Source of the DNA: Neostapfia colusana
Lineage: Eukaryota; Streptophyta; Magnoliopsida; Poales; Poaceae
DNA length: 64,000 nt
Reading direction: 5' to 3'
Assembly (NCBI GenBank): GCA_030760725.1
Contig: JASWHV010000018.1
Span: forward strand, 16,586,273-16,650,272
This document shows, one piece after another, positions 11,738-23,191 of the stretch. The notes beneath the pieces were generated by a model that was not told the origin of the DNA, ran no database searches, and was given only the letters and a program-made list of their open reading frames with translations. Numbering within the stretch: position 1 is the stretch's first letter; the number at the start of each line of letters is the position of its first letter. The position numbers and the translations under genes are program-made.

Positions 11738-11996
11738 AGAAACAGAGAAGTTCAAACTCTGGGTAGATAACAAGGCTGCTATAGAACTGAGCACAAATCC
11801 CAAATTTCATGACAGAGTGAAGAATATTGATACAAGGTATCATTATATTCGTCAATGCATCGATGAGGGTAGATTAGAACTTGATTATGTGAACACTGAT
11901 GCACAGGTGGCCGATATCCTGACAAAGGCTTTTGGCAGGATAAAATTTGTGGGGAACAAACGAGAGATGAATGTACTTCGTGTGCAACTAGATTAA
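11738..11996 (+). pseudogene. Copia B RNase H C-terminus, part 2
   Basis: Continues copia B after the A insertion: KFKLWVDNKAAIELSTNP, then DTRYHYIRQCIDEG and the ADILTKAFGRIKF end of copia RNase H, with a stop at 11994-11996. The open frame extends back into the A LTR only by chance. The translation up to the stop is clean. Confidence 0.88.
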
Positions 11997-12006
11997 GGGG
12001 GTGAGA
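11995..12006 (+). promoter_or_regulatory. Polypurine tract of copia B
   Basis: The purine-rich AAGGGGGTGAGA follows the RNase H stop and precedes the LTR start. Confidence 0.65.
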
Positions 12007-12421
12007 TATTGAATAATAATCTAGTTGCTTATACATTCATAGCTGTTAGTCAAGAGTCAAGTTTGTTGTGAGCCGAGGAGAACGGGGGAGTACTCGTTCA
12101 ACTTGAGCTCCTGGTCAGTCGGATCGCACAATGTAAACGTTGCCGTGTTAGTGGAGCACGATGAGCGGGTATTTCGTGTAGATCACAGGTCAGGTAGTTT
12201 CTTTAGCGTTTTGTGCGTGTGTGTGTGCGCACCCTGTACTCGTATAAAGATGACCGAATATGAGGAGCAATGTGTACGCGAGAGAACAACACACATTGTC
12301 TGGCTTCCCCTGTTTTTTCAGAGCTTTGTGAGAGTAAACTGAAGAACCTCCGCTCAGGGCCTGAACACGGAGATTCTTGCACTGGAGTTCACCGCGAGGA
12401 GAGGTCTTCGGTTCCAATACA
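12007..12421 (+). mobile_element. 3' LTR of copia B (about 415 bp)
   Basis: Begins TATTGAATAATAATC, where copia LTRs commonly start TGTTGA, so the second base has probably changed. A TATA-like CGTATAAAG lies at 12241. The probable end is GGTTCCAATACA. The partner LTR lies outside the window, so the right border is inferred from the CA end only. Confidence 0.55.
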
Positions 12422-12800
12422 ATGTGCCACACGTGAGCGGCAGTTTTGCCCCTTCTGCTCCCACTGCCTGGCCTATGCGTGGTCATCGTAGCTATGATTG
12501 CAAGGGGCAAATGAGATGCTTATTTTACTTTTCATATGGCCACAAGGTTATAAACTTCTTTCAAAAATGGAAACTGAACAGGTTTTGGTGGATTAAAAAA
12601 GTATGTGTTACTAATGGGAGTAAACACGGCTGCCTAGAGCACCATGCTAGTGCCGTATCTTCCTTAGAAGTAGTAGGCGTAAGTAACGCCATTGGAAGTA
12701 GAGTAGACGGGAGGCTTGTAACTGCACCAGGTGAACAGTCGCAGTGTGTCACAATAATACCTTATGACCCCTTGCCTCTGCCTTATTCTTCTTCTTTCTC
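12422..12800. other. Unassigned sequence between copia B and copia C
   Basis: No recognisable domain. One plus-strand frame (12424-12804) stays open, but its translation has no motif I can place and a composition unlike a conserved protein. It may be target sequence into which B and C inserted, or the edge of another decayed repeat. Confidence 0.5.
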
Positions 12801-13067
12801 GTGATCCTCAACATCGTGGGTGTGCTCTTGATCTCCACACAACATGACAAGCTTCCCAATTAAAATATTAGGCTCAAGCACAGCTGTATTCCATTGATCA
12901 GTGGCCATTAAATAGGCACGTTACAAGATGATGGAAGAGAGGTTACAAATGCTATATTGTAGGGAGTAGTGCTGACGTGTACAGGAGAGATGGTAACGCG
13001 CAGGAGAGAGATGCGGCATGCATAACAGATTCTATCCAGCGTAACCAACTAAGACTATTCTCCAATA
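12800..13067 (-). mobile_element. 3' LTR of copia C (left border uncertain)
   Basis: On the minus strand a PPT (GAGGGGGGC, 13068-13079) leads into TATTGGAGAATAG at 13067, the LTR start. A TATTTAATGG box lies near 12905. The far end cannot be fixed because the partner LTR is outside the window. Confidence 0.55.
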
Positions 13068-13074
13068 GCCCCCC

Positions 13075-14117
13075 TCAGCCTCGACGATCCCAGATGTGCA
13101 GGCTGTTCTTGAAGTCGTAGAACAGTACTGAAGGAAGTCCTTTTGTGAATATATCGGCGTACTGAAGAGAAGAAGAAACATGGAGGACTTTTACGTCACC
13201 AATGTATACTTTGTCTCGAACAAAGTGAAGATCAATCTCTATATGCTTGGTTCTCTGATGCTGAACCGGATTGTTGGACATATACATAGCACTAACATTG
13301 TCGCAGAACACGAATGTCGTTCTGGCCACCGGTTGATGAAGTTCATTCAGGAGTTGGTGCAACCAAGTTGCTTCAGACACTGCATTTGCGACACCTCTGT
13401 ACTCGGCCGCTGCACTAGATCGTGAAACAGTGGACTGTCTTTTAGAGGACCAGGATATGAGATTGTCGCCATAGAAAATGCAGAATCCGGAGGTGGATCG
13501 TCTGGTGTCGGGACAGCCAGCCCAGTCCGAGTCTGAATAAGCAGTCAATGTGCTGTCTGATGACTTAATAAACTGAAGACCATGCTTGACCATTCTACGA
13601 ACATAACGTAGAATGCATTTGAGAAGTTGTAGATGGGGTTCCATGGGAGAGTGCGTGAAAAGACACACTTGTTGTACCGCGTACGTTATATCAGGACGAG
13701 TGATTGTTAGATATTGAAGAGCACCCGTAAGGCTTTTGAATTGAGTGGCACTGCTCAACAGCTCACCTTCTGAATCTGAAAGTTTGGACTTGTTGTCAAC
13801 CGGGGTGCTAACAGGATTGCAATGACTCATGTGTGCACGCTCAAGAATATCCAGAGCATACTGTTCTTGGCTTAGAAAAATACAAGAGGCTGAATGTTTG
13901 ACTTGAATACTCAAAAAGTGATGCAAAGGTCCAAGATAAGTCATTGCAAATTCCTTGCAGAACTTGTAAATAACAGGTTGCAGTAGAGAGCTTGAGTCTG
14001 CAGTCAAGATAATATCATGGACGTATAATAGCAAATATGCAGTGTCAGTCCTTGTGTGCAGAATGAACAAGGAGTTGTCAGACTTAGCTGAATGAAATAC
14101 AATTGACAGTATGAATC
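13075..14117 (-). pseudogene. Copia C RT C-terminus and RNase H
   Basis: The minus strand encodes the end of a copia RT (SLFILHTRTDTAYLLLYVHD), the thumb, and RNase H (AYSDSDWAGCPDTRRSTSG, SRSSAAAEYRGVA, DNVSAMYMSNNPVQHQRTKH) with a stop at 13075-13077. The RT active site reads YVHD instead of YVDD (codon at 14017-14019), removing a catalytic Asp. The frame extends to 14205, but everything before about 14118 is LINE L read in an unrelated frame. The upstream two thirds of pol must lie beyond the right edge of the window. Confidence 0.88.
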
Positions 14118-14277
14118 TCTTTTTTTCTCTAATGCGCAAGAGAGATGCGCATCTTTGTATTAGGAGAAGAAAGAAGCGGACCCCGTTACAGCAAAGCCAT
14201 CTCATATGGGGTCTAGGTATGAGAGGCTCAATACAAGGTAAAGGATGTTAAAATGAACTATCCGACCTAAACATGGA

Positions 14278-14787
14278 TTAAGTTTCTACTGTCTGCTGCA
14301 AATTGAGGGCTTGGAGTTTTTTGTCTCCAGCAAAGCACCATAAGTTGTATTCATCCGAGAGGGTCCTCATGACCTCACTAATGGAGGGAGACACACTGTC
14401 AAAGACGCAAGCGTTTCGCTGCTTCCAGATGAGCCAGGGCCCAAGATGATTAGAGAATTTACTGCCTTCTTGTGCTCCTTTGGAACTTTACTAATAGTGC
14501 GATCCCACCAGTCTCCAAAAGACCCCTCAGTTGTCGTTGGTACAGCATTTGACATGTGAATCAACAGTAGCACTCTGAACCAAATCTGCCTTGCAAACAC
14601 ACACGTCAAAAGAATATGTTGGATGGTCTCCTCCTCTTGGTCACATAATGGATATTTCTCAGGGTGCGGCAGTCCGCGTCTAGAGAGGCGATCAGATGTC
14701 CAATATTTATTATGAAGCACAAACCACAAAAGAACTGACATTTTACAGGATCTCAAGATTTCCATAAATGCATCCATGGTTTAAAAA
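14278..14787 (-). pseudogene. LINE ORF2 C-terminus with zf-RVT domain
   Basis: The frame 14777-14367 encodes WFVLHNKYWTSDRLSRRGLP, then a CX(n)CXXC-like zinc-binding stretch (CDQEEETIQHILLTC) and ARQIWFRVL, the zf-RVT domain found at the end of plant LINE reverse transcriptases. A frameshift near 14440 moves the remaining ~50 residues into another frame, ending at TAA 14278-14280. The upstream side is also out of frame, so this copy is dead. Confidence 0.85.
14783..14787. repeat. Flanking AAAAA of solo LTR S (left)
   Basis: AAAAA precedes S and AAAAA (18442-18446) follows it. A homopolymer is weaker evidence than a mixed TSD, but it fits the TG/CA ends. Confidence 0.65.
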
Positions 14788-17700
14788 TGTAACATCCCCA
14801 AAATGTGGTAAATGCAAATTCAAATTAAATGAATGGAATGCATGTGGAGGAAAAATTTAAATTTAAACTGGAATTCGGATTTGAAGAAAAAACAGGAAAA
14901 GAAAAAGGAAAATGATCACTGGGCCAAAACCCACCGAACCAGCCCAGCCGGCCCACGCCTTTTCTCCCTCTCAGTGCCGCACGACCCCCCCTGTCGGCGC
15001 CGTCTTCTTCCCCAACCGCTCGCCCTTTTTCCCGCTCCGAGCAACCACCGCGCCCCCGTCTCCGAATTCCTCGCAAGCAACCGCACGACGCCGCCCCACT
15101 CGCACCCGTTCTGCACGCACGCAACTACTCCAGGCTCTAGGCCAATTTAAACACCCGCAAACCGCCTCTGCTCCCCACCCCGATCGCATCTTCGGTTCAC
15201 CGGTGAGTACCGCCGGTGATTTCTGAAATTCCGTTCTGTACGGTGCCGTTCCTTCTTTTCTAACTGGCCTCACACCTCCGCAGCACAGTACACAAGCCGT
15301 AGACGCCGACTTCGGGACGAGACGTCACCAAAAGCAATCTTCCTGACGCTCGCCGGTAAGAAGTGCCACCGGTCGCCGGCCACACCCTCAAATTTCCATG
15401 TTTCGGTTCAAACTGACCCTCGGTGCCTCATCTCCAGACCACAGCGCACCTCGACGACCGGAAAACCCTGAGGAAAGGAAGCTCAGGCGCCTTTCCAATG
15501 AAGCTCGCCGTCGATAGACACTGAGCACCGACGCCGACCACCTTCCGGCCACTTCGAGATCACGAAAAGATCACTGGTGAGCTCCCCTACCTCCCCTCTT
15601 CCGTTTTACGCCAAGAAGTCCGAGCTTTAGCGTGTGTACACAAAAAACCGAGACACGCCGGCGAGGCAACGGCTCCCGCCGCCTTGCGCCACCGCGTGCG
15701 CGGGCTGAACCCCGGTCAGGGCGACGTGGCCCTCTGTGGCCCGTCCATTTTAAATCGTGCGGACGAAAACAGAAGCCCGCGTACCCCTTCGGTGATCTAA
15801 TCGGGATCGCCCATTTAAAATCCAACGGCCCACATTCAAAGTTCCGATTCCCGCCGGGATTTTAGCGCGCTACCCCCTGGAGTTGCAGGAAAAGAGAATC
15901 TAGCCCCGGGATTTTTCCGAGCTAGCCCCTGGACCCTTTGGAAATTAGGCAAACACGTGTAGAATGCAGATTTAGCCCCTGGATGAATTGCAAATTTGGA
16001 AAAACCTTCTGTTTTATAGGTTTAAACCCCTGGACTTTAGAAAAATAGGATTTTGAACCCTGCAGTGGTGTGAATTTGCAATTCAGTCCCTATAGAACAC
16101 CTAATTCAGGAATTTGAACATTTGAATAGGATTTAAATTCAAATAGGGGTGCAAACACATATGCAAATGCAGTTAAAAATTTCCTAGGACCTTGAAAATA
16201 TTTAGGATGATTTGAGAACTGATTTTAGGCTGCAAATGAAATCTGAAAAAGGACATTTAGTTCTGTTATTGCTGAAAAATTCAATTTTTAGGTATAGAAT
16301 AATTCTGAAATGTATGTAAAAATATATCTAAATTGATCCAAACCATTAGGAAGCCAATAAATATTTTGTTGGGTATTTATAAGCAATATATATTATGTGC
16401 ATGTATTTATTTTGCTATTTTTAGTTCTGAAATTCATTTTTTGCATAGGAATAAATCTGAATACATGAGAAATATATATATATATATAAATTGTCATACA
16501 AAGTCATTGAACCTAAAATTTCAAGTTGTAAGTTGAGTAGGGAATCTAAAATCCTGTTTACGGTTGGAATATACATTTTATGCAAACTTTGTAGCTAAGA
16601 AGTGTAGTATCTAATATAGAAATTAGTTTAAATTGGCAATTCATGTTTGGTGTGCATTTAAAATCTGAATATCAAATTTTGAAACAATATATATGCTTAA
16701 AAAGTGTATGTATGCATAGAAACAACCCATCTAGGGTGAAATTTGGGTAAAAGCAAAGTTTAAATGTGATATATATGCACACATACACACTAGATTTTGT
16801 TTAATGTGTTATAGAAAACTAAAAAGGAAGAATTGCACCCTGAGACACCCAAGACGATTATATATATATATACTTTTATAATTTTAGGCTAAATGAATAA
16901 AGTGGAGCAATGTGTAGGTATGTATGACTTGCATGAGTGTATGTGTGGATCATTGCTTATGGAATGTTATTTTCTTTTGCTATGTGCATGTTGGCATGAG
17001 TAGTACCAGCCTAGAGCCGGTTCTCACTTTACAAGACTAAGACTTTCCATTCCCAGAGCAGCAGGAAGAAGGCAAGTGTCGTTGACCACTTTTATCCTAA
17101 GCTAGGATGTGCAGTTAGAGTTATTTGCATTGTCATATGAAATATGGAACCCATGTTAGGCAGTTCCCCTAGATTTTCATTGCCATATATTTCCTTGTAG
17201 CCTGGGTTGGGAGTTATTTATTATGTTATTTATTTACGCTACTCATGCTTAGCCATGCTTAGAATGGGATAAATGGGATATGAGATCATCACCTTGATTA
17301 TTTACCCTTGAATGGAATATTATGAATTATGATAGAGGTAGGAATCTAGGCAAGCTAGATGCTTTGGTTGGTGCTACGTGCATGAGACTCGGGTCTGTGC
17401 TTAGTGCTTGCCTGAGTTCTAAGGACCGGTTCATGGAGCATGTAACCTGGCTTTACCGTGCCAACCACATGCTGAGATGGGGCAGCTTGGCCAATTAATT
17501 AGGTGTATTTCTGACGTAGTGTGGGTGTTTGGATGGTGTGGGGAATAGGTGTCAGATGGACTACCATAGGAACCGCAAGGCTCAAGAGGGGGCCACTGCA
17601 GCGGGGGTTGGAGCCTCCTGGATGCTGTTAGGGGTGAAACCTCAGTGGGCTCATACTCGTCGGGAATCCCTTTGTAAAGGCCTCGTAGTGATCTCCTAGC

Positions 17701-18441
17701 CACACTTGGGAAGTGTGAACTTGGATCGAGGCCATAGGCATAATGGAGGTTTTTTTAGTCCACCCGACAACGGGGGATGAAATCACTACATGTGGGTACA
17801 ATGGTGCAAACTCTGTAGAGTCAAAACTGTCATGACAATTGTGCTCACGGTCAAGAGCGGCTTGGTATTATTCATGATTAGATGATGAGGAATGGTGGAG
17901 TTGAGGATGTTGAGCGGGTAGCTTAACAATGGGATTGGGTGTATGGGATTTGGACCACTTTACTTGCGTAGCAATGTAGGTGCTTAATAAGCTAAGGAGA
18001 TAGGTATTACTTGCATAGTGCTTTAAACATATGTTCATCCTTTCCTTGTTCTAGCCTGCATGACATGACTTTCCCACACTTGCTGAGTACCAATGGTACT
18101 CAAGCTTGCTTTTCGTTGGTTTTACTTGCTGCTCAAGCCAGAGAAATGAAGTGGCTTACAACAATAAAGACATTGGTCCCGAAGAAGGGTTCTAGGTTCA
18201 CGGAGTCCCCCGGGCAACGCCTGTGACGGAGCCCACAAGACATTATTTCCGCTGCTGTGTTTTAGTTACATGTATGAACATCTTATCGTCCTCTGAGACG
18301 CTATGTAAGATTTATTTGTATTAGAACGCCTGTCTTGTAATATAATGATGTTTCACTATTTGTCATCACATGTATGAGAAAATGATCCTGGCATTAATGT
18401 GGGAATCACTTGGTTGTTCTTCGGAAAAACCGGGTGTGACA
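14788..18441 (+). mobile_element. Solo LTR S of a Ty3/gypsy element (3654 bp)
   Basis: Starts TGTAACATCCCC and ends CCGGGTGTGACA, terminal sequences common in long LTRs of grass chromoviruses, with AAAAA on both sides. No PBS, PPT or coding region adjoins it, so it looks like the product of LTR-LTR recombination. The plus orientation is inferred from the TGTAAC start. The first kilobase is GC-rich and the middle AT-rich, with short TA microsatellites (16478-16489 and 16858-16871). A hairpin GAGTACCA/TGGTACTC lies at 18085-18101. Open frames in the GC-rich part are chance. It is unlike the LTRs of D, E, F and H. Confidence 0.8.
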
Positions 18442-18446
18442 AAAAA
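18442..18446. repeat. Flanking AAAAA of solo LTR S (right)
   Basis: Partner of 14783-14787. Confidence 0.65.
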
Positions 18447-18463
18447 GGATGGCACCAGCCAAA
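18447..18463 (-). mobile_element. 17-bp remnant of LINE L between S and H
   Basis: The only sequence between the TSD of S and the start of H. Its last five bases, CCAAA (18459-18463), should be the left TSD of H; the right copy is outside the window. Confidence 0.5.
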
Positions 18464-18985
18464 TGTGGGGGACACCCGCCGACGGACGAATGCCCCGCCA
18501 GGACCTCATCGGGTGGTGCCGTGATATGCGGCACCCAACAGCACACGGTCGAGGAAACACATCACATTACATAAATCGTTTGCGGAAGCGTATAAAAGTG
18601 TTTTACAAATACTTATCTCAAAATAAGCTACAGCGGAAGACTATAACTCTCACGACTCATTTCTAACAGAGCAACAAAGAAACAGTCCATCTCACGGACG
18701 TTTCTTACTAGCAACACGAAGACAAACCGCAGCAGCGAGGATGCTCTTGAGTAACCACTCGGAGGTTCCCGAGTCTCATTGGCATCCCTTCTCATAAGCA
18801 CGAAGTCAATCCTGCAAAACAACTCGGATAGCATCCGTGAGCATAACGCTCAGCAAGACTTAACCGTCACCCTACTAATGAAACTCTACATGAGGTTATG
18901 AACATAAAGTAGGATGGTAATATGCATAATAAAACTCGCCTAAAAGTGAATCCTTACTTTCAGGTATTATTTACAGCAATTTAAG
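18464..18985 (-). mobile_element. 3' LTR of H, part 1
   Basis: 522 bp, left end TGTGGGGG. It shares blocks with the LTR of D, such as GGGTGGTGCCGTG and TGCGGCACCCAA. It is broken by E at TTAAG and continues at 49027. Confidence 0.85.
18981..18985. repeat. Target site duplication of E, left copy (TTAAG)
   Basis: TTAAG before the left LTR of E; the partner is 49022-49026. Confidence 0.97.
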
Positions 18986-19492
18986 TGACACGACCCCACT
19001 GGTCCTGTCGAGCCAGGATCACGCTGAGGGGTGCTGCGTTGCACAGCACCGTATAACACACGTCAAAGGTGCAAAGCGGAAGCGGAAGCTTTATTACATA
19101 AACAGGTTTATGAACATGTTTACATCAAAATAAGTTCAGTCTACATTCACGGGCGTAGACTAAGCATCAAGTGCACGTTCAGCCCTCGAACGTGTCCTTG
19201 CTAGCACACACGCACACTAACTCTGCGGCGTGCACGACTCCCATTCGACGGGGTTCCCCTCCTGGGGTTTCGTCTCCTCTTCGGGAGTCCCTTCCTCATA
19301 GAACCCTGCAAAAGCTTCAAACACAAGCAGTGAGCACGAAGGCTCAGCAAGTCTGACCCGTCTCACCTAAACATGGAACTTCTACATGAGGGTAATGGGT
19401 TACATGAGGTAAAAATCATTTGCAAGGACTCGCCTAATTAGTAGAACCTTACTTTCCAAGTTTTAGCAGCAGGTTGTGGAAACCTTACGCTA

Positions 19493-19545
19493 AGGTACAT
19501 GAGAGAGCCGCAATCAAACAAGAAACGCATTTCTCTCATGTACTT
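19493..19545 (-). promoter_or_regulatory. Conserved stem-loop in U5 of E (3' LTR copy)
   Basis: Arms 19493-19506 and 19532-19545 pair over 14 positions with one wobble. The loop contains AATCAAACAAGAAAC (plus strand), the same 15-mer found in the loops of D and H. The copy in the 5' LTR is at 45491-45543. Confidence 0.65.
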
Positions 19546-20184
19546 TGCCCAAAGTTGAAAAGAACTTTAGTTAGCACTAAGCTACAGCATATCATTAATC
19601 AATCAATGTCCAGCTTTCAATCAGCAACATTTTAACATGTAACTAGCCTGTTCTTTCTACGTCACGGTACAGTGAACAAGTGGTACTCACTGACCGCGAG
19701 GGACGGCGATTATAATCGATTTACACCTGCAGGGTTACCCGAACAACCCGTCACGTACGCCCGTACTCGATGTTGCCTACAACAACCATCACGGACGCCG
19801 TACGCGACTACCTTTCACCCGTTAGCCAAATATTGAACCGGTCCCATCGTCCCGAGCAAGAGGTCTCTGCACGCGCATCTCCGTGCCGCCAGCCGATTTA
19901 CACCTCGAGCTCTCAACCTACCCTCTGAACGACGGACAATGCCTCAATACCCAGCTACCCGAGTTACATCAGTTTCCCGGTTCCAATATAGCCGGTAGGT
20001 CTTCGGTACTGTTCTAGCTTGTTCAACAGGCCCGCACACGGCTCGGTCCTCAATTGACACAAGCAGAGCTACAGCACACAGGCCCCAAAGTCCTGCTGCC
20101 CTTACTCTCCGCTCGGTCTCATTTTCTTGCCTTGTGTATCATGTGCTATCTCTACCCGAGCAATGTACCTCTAGCCTATTCTCG

Positions 20185-20204
20185 CGAGTAGTTCCAACTA
20201 CTCG
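20185..20204 (-). promoter_or_regulatory. Second U5 hairpin of E (CGAGTAGTT arms)
   Basis: CGAGTAGTT and AACTACTCG form a 9-bp perfect stem with a 2-nt loop. D has two related hairpins at 24459-24477 and 24488-24508 (CGAGTAA and CGAGTAG arms), and F has the same as E near 56180. Confidence 0.55.
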
Positions 20205-23023
20205 ACTTGTACCGAATCCTACTCTATCCTAGCAATGCAGTGGCTAACGGGGTTTGCAATCCTAAACCCGACCCATGGTTTTCTTGGCTATGCAGTTGGG
20301 TTTCCAATCAAGACTCTAATGCAAAGAACAATATTCAAAGATGTGCTCAAAACAATAAACATTTGTAAAAAGGTTAATGCAAACCGGGGCTTGCCTTGCT
20401 GCTCTTGGTCGTAGGCTAGCTGTTCCTCCGGAGTAACGAAGTCTAGGACTTCGGGTTCCTCCTCGACCTTAGCGACTACATGATAGAAGCAATACATGTA
20501 TTAATTTAATGCATTTGTATTAAGTTTGAAGTTGTGAAGTCTATAACCTTTGCTAGATAGACCTAATGACTGTGAAACTTCTACTGTGGCTTGGTTACAA
20601 TCTAAACAAAGACTTGGTCAAGTTTTAGTTGCAGCAAAGCTCATTTGAGCCCTCCACAAATAATTATGTCCTTGACCTTAATTGGAACTCTTAGGGTGTT
20701 CTAGGAATTTTCATGAGACAAACTATGACTTTCTGAAAACTAGATTTTCAGAGGGTTCTAATGGAGTTGGTCTCACTTAATTTGGAAGTCCCTAACTAAA
20801 GATATGAGCTAAACAATTTCAGAGAAGATTCTGAAAATGTTTCTGAACATTTTCTATTTTCTCTGGAACAGTTTCACTAATCACACCATTAGGTGGATTA
20901 AATGAGCTCAAATGGATCTGAAATTTTTATGGTAGTTCAGGGATATTTTGGTGAACATCTCAGCAAAATTTCAGGATTTTCCTCCAAAGGCATCTCCAGT
21001 TAAAATTCCTAACAGTTCAAACTTTGAGGAATTAATTCTGGATAAATAAGGAATTTCATGGAGTGAAACTTAATTTTCTGGAAAGTACTCAGAGAGCTGA
21101 ATCCAGCAAAATTTGGTTCACTCAATTTGGAGCTTTCTAGCCAAAGTTATAAGGATTTGAAGTTTGAAGGAAATCTGAAAATCGGGGAAAAGTTTAAACT
21201 CGCGCGTGGGCCCAGGGAACACGCGTCGCACGCCTAGGCGATGGCACACCGCGGCCCACAAGGATTTTGCGCGCCAGCACACCCGATCCCGGCCGCAGCC
21301 GGATCCCGATTCAAAATATCGGCCGCTGACAGCTGGGGTCCACCCCCTTCTTCAACCTCGCGACACCCGCGCCCCGCCGCCGAGGGACCTCGCCGGAGAG
21401 CTCGCCGCCGGCTGCTGTACAGCTCCAAACTTCTTGATTCTGGCCGCCCCTGCCTACTTTTACTTGGGGAACAGGATCCGAGGGTCAGCTGCTCATGACA
21501 ACGGCCGGAGCATGGTCGGCGACGAGCCGCCATATCGGGATGACTTCGGCCATGTCGGCTGACTCCCCTAGTACCTCAGCTACTTGGGAAATCGGTCGGG
21601 GAGCATCAGTGGACCTCAGAGAAGGTCGACATGAGCTCGAGGCAGCTCGGGGAAGGCCCGAAATAAGTCCTCACCGTGCGCCCGATACCCCCAGTTCGTT
21701 CCGCCATTCGTAGACCTTAAATTACGCCGGGCACAGAGGTTCTCCGGCCCAGAGTTGTGAAGGCAACTTGTGCGTTACCGTGTCTAGCTCGTGTGGGAGT
21801 GGCCGGAGGCCCTCTAATCCTTTCTAGAGCACGAATTAAACAGAATCGTACCCGAAGGTCGTTCTGCACACAGAAAGGGGAAAAGTGGAAATTCGCCGCC
21901 GGTGAGCAACCACTCGAGCTGTGGCTCGCGGATGAGCAGCACCGGTCACCTGCGCGTCCAAGGGTGCCTTGGCTCGGGCGTGACAACGCCCTGGTTGGGC
22001 TGTCCACGAGAGCCCGAGGTGCGGCGGTTCCAAGTTCCGAGTTTGATCTTTCGGCACAGCCGATATCACTCGGTTTCAACCGAATTCTAGCAACGGGGAG
22101 GATGGAGGAAGGTCTCTAGTACCTTGCTGGGACTCTGGAGTGGAAGGAGGGAGCTGCGATCGGCGTTCTCCGATCAAGTCCGGGTTGCGGAAGTTCTCTG
22201 CCGGCGCTGAGTTCTTGCGGGAGAGAACTGTGGTGCCTCGGCCGAGGAGGGGGCAGGCGCCTTAAGAAGGCTCTGCACAGCCTCATGCCCGCGCGTGGGC
22301 AAGCAGCTGGTGGCGCGGTGGCTGGCCTCGGTGGCGATCACCGCTGCGGCTCGGCGACCCGAGTGAAAAGTCTCAGTCGGTTTGTGTTGAATTAGAGGCT
22401 GACATGTGGGTCCCACCCTTCCTTTTAACCTCTGAAATTTACTTCTAATCACTGTTGTAAACAGTGAACCCCATACTACCCTTGGCAATTCAAATTATTC
22501 CCCCATGAGCCATTTGAATTGATCAAAGTTCAAATGAGGTTTGGTTTGAATGAATTTCAGCACAAGTTCAGTTTGAAAATTCAAATAAAGTTTGAATTTC
22601 TCCCCCTTAGCTCATGTCAAGATCAACTCCAAATGGAGTGAAAATTGGTGTGTGAGCTCACAAAAATGTGCTGAGTAAGAATATGCCTTCCACTTTTAAA
22701 TTTATGGGATAAAAACAGTTTGAATTTGAATATGGTTTCAAACTGCCCTCTCCCTATCTATACCCAAAATGACCTCAAAAAGGTTTGAATTTGGGTGAAA
22801 CTTGGCATGGACATCCTTAGCAAAGTGTAGGAGTTTTCATATGTCCAGCCCATCTATATCACATGTGGGAAATACCACTTTTGCAATGTGTGAGTTGGTT
22901 CTCTAATGAGCATGTTGATAATTGTTACTTGCTCTTCATTTGTGTTCATCATTCTTGCTCAAATGAGGTGTGTGGTGTGGGGATGAACACTACAAATGGG
23001 TGTCAAAAACTGAGGCCCTCACA

Positions 23024-23058
23024 TTCCTCCCCCCTTAAAAGAATCTCGTCCCGAGATT
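23024..23058 (-). promoter_or_regulatory. PPT and adjoining inverted repeat of E
   Basis: The minus strand reads TAAGGGGGGAGGAA directly before the LTR start TGTGAGGG. Just upstream, 23042-23058 is a 7-bp inverted repeat around three bases (AATCTCG TCC CGAGATT). The same pair of signals occurs in D, H and F. Confidence 0.85.
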
Positions 23059-23092
23059 ATAAGGTGAAAATGAGAGAGAGGACGGTGGAAAA

Positions 23093-23191
23093 TTACCGGA
23101 TATGCGACGTGAGAAAGTCGGGGTAGTTAGTGCGAAGGAATTCTTCGCTCTCCCATGTCGCTTCGTCCATGGAGTGATTACTCCATAGAAC
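23093..23191 (-). pseudogene. Element E pol, last 32 codons (chromodomain end)
   Basis: The minus strand encodes VLWSNHSMDEATWESEEFLR and TNYPDFLTSHIR, then a stop at 23093-23095. It completes the chromodomain that begins at 37805 on the other side of D. The equivalent stretch in F is uninterrupted, confirming the join. Confidence 0.9.
23187..23191. repeat. Target site duplication of D, left copy (AGAAC)
   Basis: AGAAC precedes the left LTR of D; the partner is 37805-37809. Confidence 0.97.

Larger units (their letters stand above)
14118..14787 (-). mobile_element. LINE L, 3' part (non-LTR retrotransposon)
   Basis: The minus strand carries the last part of LINE ORF2 and a short 3' UTR ending in an A run (T7 at 14120-14126 on the plus strand). 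The 3' UTR includes an imperfect palindrome around GATGCGCATC near 14145. It is inserted in copia C. At 14788 the sequence is cut by solo LTR S, and 17 bp of the same target follow S at 18447-18463. The rest of L should lie beyond H, outside the window. Confidence 0.75.
18986..23023 (-). mobile_element. 3' LTR of E
   Basis: 4038 bp. The plus strand starts TGACACGACCCC and ends GCCCTCACA. It contains the paired-arm motif at 19493-19545 and a second hairpin at 20185-20204. Short open frames here reappear in the partner LTR and are not genes. Confidence 0.95.

Noticed and set aside
12424..12804. A 126-codon plus-strand ORF, with a possible zinc-knuckle-like CLFYFSYGHK
   Set aside because: The Cys/His spacing is incomplete and the rest matches nothing I recognise; too weak to call a gene.
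14118..14205. N-terminal extension of the copia C reading frame (RCASLLRIREKK region)
   Set aside because: This is the 3' UTR and A-run of LINE L read through by chance, not copia protein.
14833..15273. Several overlapping ORFs on both strands in GC-rich sequence
   Set aside because: They lie in the first kilobase of solo LTR S, have no recognisable domain and overlap in four frames; compositional artefact.
16478..16871. Short TA microsatellites
   Set aside because: Ordinary AT-rich slippage tracts inside the solo LTR; no array structure, no CRISPR-like spacing.
21206..22488. ORFs of 60-120 codons, repeated at 47203-48485
   Set aside because: Both sets are the same GC-rich part of the two LTRs of E; the repeat explains their conservation.
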